NCBI GenBank assembly: GCA_031400455.1
Contig: JANNPX010000015.1
Location: 1 to 64,000 of the forward strand
DNA: 64,000 nucleotides
Origin: JANXYW01 sp031400455
GTDB lineage: Bacteria > Chloroflexota > Dehalococcoidia > DSTF01 > JACRBR01
Direction of reading: 5' to 3'
Below are positions 60,197-64,000 of the stretch, piece after piece. Position 1 is the first letter of the stretch. Each line of letters opens with the position of its first letter. The translations under genes were made by a program, and so were the position numbers. The notes below the pieces were generated by a model. It searched no databases. It had not been told where the DNA came from and worked only from the letters and a program-made list of their open reading frames with translations.

Positions 60197-61594
60197 ATGC
60201 TCGATCCTGAGATTCCGGTAGAGGTCCCGCGCGGATCGTTCCTGGGGCACGTGAACGTCGTGATGGCGACGTACGTGCTCGATGGCGCGCTCTCGTTCGC
60301 GGCGGGCGTGCTAGTGGCGCGGGCGCTGGGACCCGACGGGCGCGGTGCGTTCTCGCTGTTCGTCATCTCGGCCGCAATCCTGCAAATGGCGCTCGGCATC
60401 GGGTTCGGCAACGCGTCCATTTATTTCATCAACAAGCGCGAGCTGGCGCTGCGCGAAGTCGTGAGCGCAGCGCACGTCGTCACCTTCGGCTCGCTGGTGG
60501 TTACTGCGGCGCTCGTTGCAGGGATCGCGCCCTGGGCGGGGGAGGGCGTGCTGGGTGACGATGTGGCGCCGTGGCTGCTCGCGGTCGCCGTGCCGGTGAT
60601 CGTCTACGCCGCGGCGCTGCGCGTTCTGCTCCAGGCGCTGAGCCGCTTCGTGGCGATGGGCGTCGCGACCATCGTGCAGCCGCTCGTGATGCTCTCGCTC
60701 GTCGCCGCGGACTATGCGTTCGGCGATCCGTCACCGTCGCGCGTGGTGGGGTTCTGGATCATCTCGAACGCCGCCACCGCGGCTATCGCGCTCGCGTGCC
60801 TCGGTGTCCGTAGCATCGATGTCGCACAGGTGGTGCGGCCGCGATGGGACGTGCTGCGCAAGCTCGGACGATTCGGCGTGCAGGGCGAAGCCGGCAATGT
60901 GCTGCAACTGATGAACTACCGGCTTGACCAGTACATCATCCGCGGCTTCGTCGGGCTGGCGGGCGTCGGCATCTACGCGGTCGGCGTCTCGATGACTGAA
61001 GCGGTGTGGATGATCGCGAACGCCGTCGCTATCGTGCTGCTGCCGCGATTCACGTCAGCGGACGATGAGGAAGTGCGATGGATGGCGCCTGTCGCCGCGC
61101 GAAACACGCTGCTCGTCGCCGCATGCGCCGCCGGGGCGCTGGCAATCGTAGCGCCGGTACTTCTTCCAGCCCTCTTCCGCGCCGAATACGACGGCGCGGT
61201 CGAGGCGCTGTGGCTGCTGCTGCCGGGAACGGTCGCGCTCACCGGCTCGAAGGTGCTGACGAGCTACATTTTCAGCCGCGGGAAGCCGCTGGTGAACACC
61301 GGCATCACGCTCGTCTCTCTTGTCGTGACCGTCGTCGCACTGTTCGCGCTGGTGCCGCCGTTCGGAGTGAACGGCGCGGCAGCAGCATCGTCGTTGGCGT
61401 ACGGCGCGCACTTCTGCGCGGCGCTGTTCGCGTACCGGCGCATCTCCGGCGAACCGGTGCTGGACGCGATTCTGCCGCGCCGTTCAGACGTCACGCTCTA
61501 CACGGATGCCGCGCGCAGCGTGCTGTCACGCGCCCGTCGGCGCCCACAGGTCATACCGACCACCACAGCAACGCCGCCCGGTCGTGGCGGGTGA
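60197..61594 (+). CDS. Wzx-like polysaccharide flippase (MOP superfamily)
   Basis: A 465-residue protein with about twelve to fourteen helices of the MATE/MOP type. FAAGVLVARALGPDGRGAFSLFVISAAIL near the start and GRFGVQGEAGNVLQLMNYRLDQYIIRGFVG in the middle are typical of polysaccharide exporters. It probably flips a lipid-linked glycan across the membrane. Start ATG 60197 is chosen by its -10 box; an upstream in-frame start would add residues overlapping the previous gene. It is followed at once by a GT4 gene. Confidence 0.86.
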   Translation: MLDPEIPVEVPRGSFLGHVNVVMATYVLDGALSFAAGVLVARALGPDGRGAFSLFVISAAILQMALGIGFGNASIYFINKRELALREVVSAAHVVTFGSLVVTAALVAGIAPWAGEGVLGDDVAPWLLAVAVPVIVYAAALRVLLQALSRFVAMGVATIVQPLVMLSLVAADYAFGDPSPSRVVGFWIISNAATAAIALACLGVRSIDVAQVVRPRWDVLRKLGRFGVQGEAGNVLQLMNYRLDQYIIRGFVGLAGVGIYAVGVSMTEAVWMIANAVAIVLLPRFTSADDEEVRWMAPVAARNTLLVAACAAGALAIVAPVLLPALFRAEYDGAVEALWLLLPGTVALTGSKVLTSYIFSRGKPLVNTGITLVSLVVTVVALFALVPPFGVNGAAAASSLAYGAHFCAALFAYRRISGEPVLDAILPRRSDVTLYTDAARSVLSRARRRPQVIPTTTATPPGRGG

Positions 61595-61596
61595 GC

Positions 61597-62799
61597 ATGA
61601 ACGTCGAACCCGTCGCGCCGTCCGAACGCATGCGCATCGCGGTGCTCGGCGATTTCGACGGCGTCCACACGCGTTCGTGGCTGCGCTGGTTCATCGAGCG
61701 CGGCCACGACATCCATGCGATCTCGTACTATCCGCCGCGCGCGCCGCTCGACGGCGTGACGCTGCACGTGCTGCGGAAGCGTGCCGCGTCGGACGCGCCA
61801 CCATCCGCGGTGGGCGGTACCGGTCGAGGCGGCCGCGTTCCGCGCGGCCTGCTGCGACTCGTGCACGGACTGCGATATCGCACGGCGGGTCTACGTCGCG
61901 TGTTGCGCGAGATCCAACCCGATGTGTTCCACGCACACTTCCTCGTCGAGCACGCCTTCTACGGTGCGCTGGCGAGCTTCCATCCGTACGTCGTCACGAC
62001 GTGGGGCTCCGACGTGCTCGTCGAACCGGCGCGTGATCCCGTTTCGAAGATGATCGCGAAGTGGACGCTGCGCCGCGCCGATCTTGTGACGTCGAACAAC
62101 GCGTTCATGGCAGAACGCATCGTCGCGCTCGGCGCGCCGCGATCGAAGGTCGAGGTGATCACGCTCGGCGCGGACCGCTACTTCACCGAACGCGCAGACG
62201 CATCGGTGAACCTGCAGCCACCCGACCCGGCGCGGGCGCCCGTCGTGCTCAGCACGCGCGCGCACGAACCGCTCTACAACATCAGCGAGATTTTCGACGC
62301 GTTCGAGCACGTTGCCCGTACGCACCCGAACGCACGGCTCGTGGTCGCGCACGGCGGTTCGCAGACGTCGGAGCTGACGCGCCGCGGCGCCGCCAGCAAC
62401 GGGCGCATCGAAATGATCGGGTTCGTCGAGCGTGAGGAATTGCGTGACGCTATGACCGGAGCGGAGATCTTCGTCTCAGTGCCGTCGTCGGACGGGACGT
62501 CGGTCGCGCTGCTGCAGGCGATGGCAGCAGGATGCTTCCCGATCGTCTCCGACCTGCCCACGCAGCGCGAGTGGATCGAGGACGGCATCAACGGCTTCCG
62601 CGTGCCCCTCCACCGTCCCGACCTGCTGGCGGAACGCATCGCCCAGGCGCTTTCCGACGACGGGCTCCGCCGCAACGCGGCGGTCCGCAATCGGGCGATC
62701 GTCGAGGCGCGCGGACTGAACGAGAACGAGATGGCGAAGATGGAAGCGCTATACCGGCGACTGGCCATCCGGCGCGAAGCGCCGCACGACGATCGGTAA
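61597..62799 (+). CDS. Glycosyltransferase family 4
   Basis: A 400-residue GT-B enzyme. MRIAVLGDFDGVHTRSWLRWFIERGHDIHAISYY is the N-terminal domain, with REIQPDVFHAHF. The donor domain has VVLSTRAHEPLYNISEIFDAFEHVARTHPNARLVVAHGG, IGFVEREELRDAM, and SVPSSDGTSVALLQAMAAGCFPIVSD. ATG 61597 lies two bases past the flippase stop; a GTG at 61591 overlapping that stop is an alternative. Last recognised gene of the polysaccharide cluster. Confidence 0.87.
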   Translation: MNVEPVAPSERMRIAVLGDFDGVHTRSWLRWFIERGHDIHAISYYPPRAPLDGVTLHVLRKRAASDAPPSAVGGTGRGGRVPRGLLRLVHGLRYRTAGLRRVLREIQPDVFHAHFLVEHAFYGALASFHPYVVTTWGSDVLVEPARDPVSKMIAKWTLRRADLVTSNNAFMAERIVALGAPRSKVEVITLGADRYFTERADASVNLQPPDPARAPVVLSTRAHEPLYNISEIFDAFEHVARTHPNARLVVAHGGSQTSELTRRGAASNGRIEMIGFVEREELRDAMTGAEIFVSVPSSDGTSVALLQAMAAGCFPIVSDLPTQREWIEDGINGFRVPLHRPDLLAERIAQALSDDGLRRNAAVRNRAIVEARGLNENEMAKMEALYRRLAIRREAPHDDR

Positions 62800-63022
62800 G
62801 GAGCCTCGACGTGAGGAGCCAGGATGGGTGTGCCTCCCGGGGGAACCGACATGCCGATTCGCTCAGTTTCGCGGGCACCAGGTCAATGCGCCTACCGCCA
62901 CGGGATGGGTCACGCCTGTGCGCCCACTCACTACGCTACGTGGAGGGCTTGGCTATGATGGATGAGATTCTGCTCGCGGCGGACCACAACACGGGGTCTG
63001 CCTTCGAGCCTGGGGTGCTCAC

Positions 63023-63412
63023 GTGCAAGACCAGGCGGACTCAGAACAGTACATCCTTGATGGCTCGCGGCAGTGGGCCGAATCGGTCTCCAGCGGAGAC
63101 ACGACCGATCTCGAGCGGATCATCGCTGACGACTTCGTTGGCGTCGATCCGCACGGCAACTTCTATGACAAGGCGATGATGCTGTCGATCACCCGAGGAG
63201 GGCCTCAGTATTTTGCGTCGAACCAGATAGGAACGGTGCAGGTCCGGTTCTTTGGCGAGACGGCCATAGCCCAGGGCGAAGAGACCTGGGTCACGCATCG
63301 CGGGGACGCGCGCACCGGACGATTCGTCTGGACCGACACATGGGTACGGCGCGACGGCAAGTGGCAGATCGTGGCCGCGCAAGATGCCATGGCCAAGATC
63401 GGTGAACCGTGA
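63023..63412 (+). CDS. NTF2-like (SnoaL/DUF4440) protein
   Basis: A 129-residue cone-fold protein. WAESVSSGDTTDLERIIADDFVGVDPHGNFYDKAMMLS and AIAQGEETWVTHRGDARTGRFVWTDTWVRRDGKWQIVAAQDA match the DUF4440/SnoaL group. Such proteins act as isomerases, cyclases or accessory domains. GTG start. A TATGAT -10-like box lies at 62954-62959. Function unknown. Confidence 0.8.
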   Translation: MQDQADSEQYILDGSRQWAESVSSGDTTDLERIIADDFVGVDPHGNFYDKAMMLSITRGGPQYFASNQIGTVQVRFFGETAIAQGEETWVTHRGDARTGRFVWTDTWVRRDGKWQIVAAQDAMAKIGEP

Positions 63413-63562
63413 GAGGTGTGCGGCCAACGCGCGACGCCTGATACGCCGACAGTGGCGATTGACGCGGGCGCCCTGTGGTCGCGACGACCGTGGCTTCCGC
63501 GAAGGAACCGCAGCGGCACCCACGCCGAAACACCACCCGTCCGCCCAACAGCCGATCATCGA

Positions 63563-63568
63563 TATCCT
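63563..63568 (+). promoter_or_regulatory. Leaderless -10 box TATCCT before ribD
   Basis: TATCCT ends six bases before ATG 63575. Confidence 0.5.
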
Positions 63569-63574
63569 TAGGCG

Positions 63575-64000
63575 ATGACATCGCCATACATGCTGCGCGC
63601 GCTGGAGCTTGCGGAATCGGTGCTTGGCTCGACGAGCCCGAATCCGAGCGTGGGCTGCGTGATCGTGCGCGACGGCGCGATCGCGGGCGAAGGTGCCACG
63701 CAGCCCGTCGGCGGAGCGCACGCTGAGGTGATGGCGCTCCGAGCCGCGGGCGACGCGGCGCCCGGAGCCACGGCGTACGTGACGCTCGAGCCGCACGCGC
63801 ACCAGGGTCGTACGCCCCCCTGCACCGATGCGCTGATCGCCGCCGGTGTGCGTGAGGTGCACGTCGCGATGATCGATCCGAACCCGGATGTCTCCGGCCG
63901 GGGCGTCGATGCGCTGCGAGCCGTCGGCATTGAAGTCACCGTTGGTGACGGTGCATCGGAGTCGGCGAAACTGCTCGAGGCATACGTGAAGCATCGCGCT
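63575..64000 (+). CDS. ribD: Riboflavin biosynthesis deaminase/reductase RibD (partial, 5-prime part)
   Basis: The first 142 residues of a RibD deaminase domain, cut by the window end. It deaminates the pyrimidine intermediate of riboflavin synthesis. GSTSPNPSVGCVIVRDG is the family start, GGAHAEVMAL holds the zinc His and catalytic Glu, and EPHAHQGRTPPCTDALI holds the rest of the zinc site. The usual first Cys (E-P-C) is His here, giving an unusual ligand set. The second, PPC, Cys is kept. A leaderless -10 box lies six bases before the ATG. Confidence 0.88.
   Translation, partial: MTSPYMLRALELAESVLGSTSPNPSVGCVIVRDGAIAGEGATQPVGGAHAEVMALRAAGDAAPGATAYVTLEPHAHQGRTPPCTDALIAAGVREVHVAMIDPNPDVSGRGVDALRAVGIEVTVGDGASESAKLLEAYVKHRA

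Overview
The window is GC-rich bacterial chromosome with mostly housekeeping content. It suggests a Chloroflexota bacterium, possibly Dehalococcoidia-like. This is an inference from the mix of genes and the many short intergenic repeats, not a proven assignment. I recognise no rRNA, tRNA, CRISPR array or insertion sequence. Many genes start with GTG, and many neighbours overlap by four bases as GTGA or ATGA, so translational coupling is common.

Layout. 1-2087: end of an unknown gene, a BatD-like membrane protein, and two tandem phosphinothricin-type acetyltransferases. 2191-8009 (minus): EamA transporter, sucD, a DUF3500 protein, sucC and two more acetyltransferases. 8160-9940: two-gene ABC exporter. 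10111-11729: small protein, DinB protein and PadR regulator behind an AT-rich promoter with a palindrome. 11836-16955: CNNM/CBS protein, DUF2344 (TIGR03936) protein, histidine phosphatase, MFS transporter and flavin reductase. 16967-26786: a surface-sugar block with an acyltransferase, four multi-pass membrane proteins (three of them paralogous PMT-type), a sugar epimerase, a sugar-nucleotide pyrophosphorylase and a GT2 enzyme. 26898-32079: HEAT-repeat protein, Nudix, GNAT, TesB thioesterase, GT4 and VOC proteins.

32323-36417 is purF-purM-purH. 37668-43754 (minus strand) reads argC-argJ-argB, then a compositionally distinct DUF262-HEPN gene pair, then a lipoprotein. 43877-45767 (minus) is threonine synthase, a NIL-domain protein and a MoaD/ThiS-like protein behind a structured leader; together they suggest sulfur-carrier-dependent amino-acid synthesis. 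46171-51210 holds a DUF4177-like protein, a cytochrome P450 with an apparent ATC start, a flippase-like membrane protein, a DRE-TIM acyltransferase and a transglutaminase-like protein.

51417-53309 is a membrane glycosyltransferase preceded by a convincing cyclic-di-AMP (ydaO/yuaA type) riboswitch. Then come a secreted subtilase with dockerin-like repeats and a kinase-like phosphotransferase. 57317-62799 is a polysaccharide assembly cluster (Wzz-like, two GT4 enzymes, lipoprotein, flippase). The window ends inside a ribD-like gene.

Window-wide patterns: at least six genes have a TAnnnT -10 box exactly six bases before the start codon, implying leaderless transcripts. Intergenic regions carry degenerate tandem heptamers, 9-base tandems and GTAGGGGC-type hairpins.
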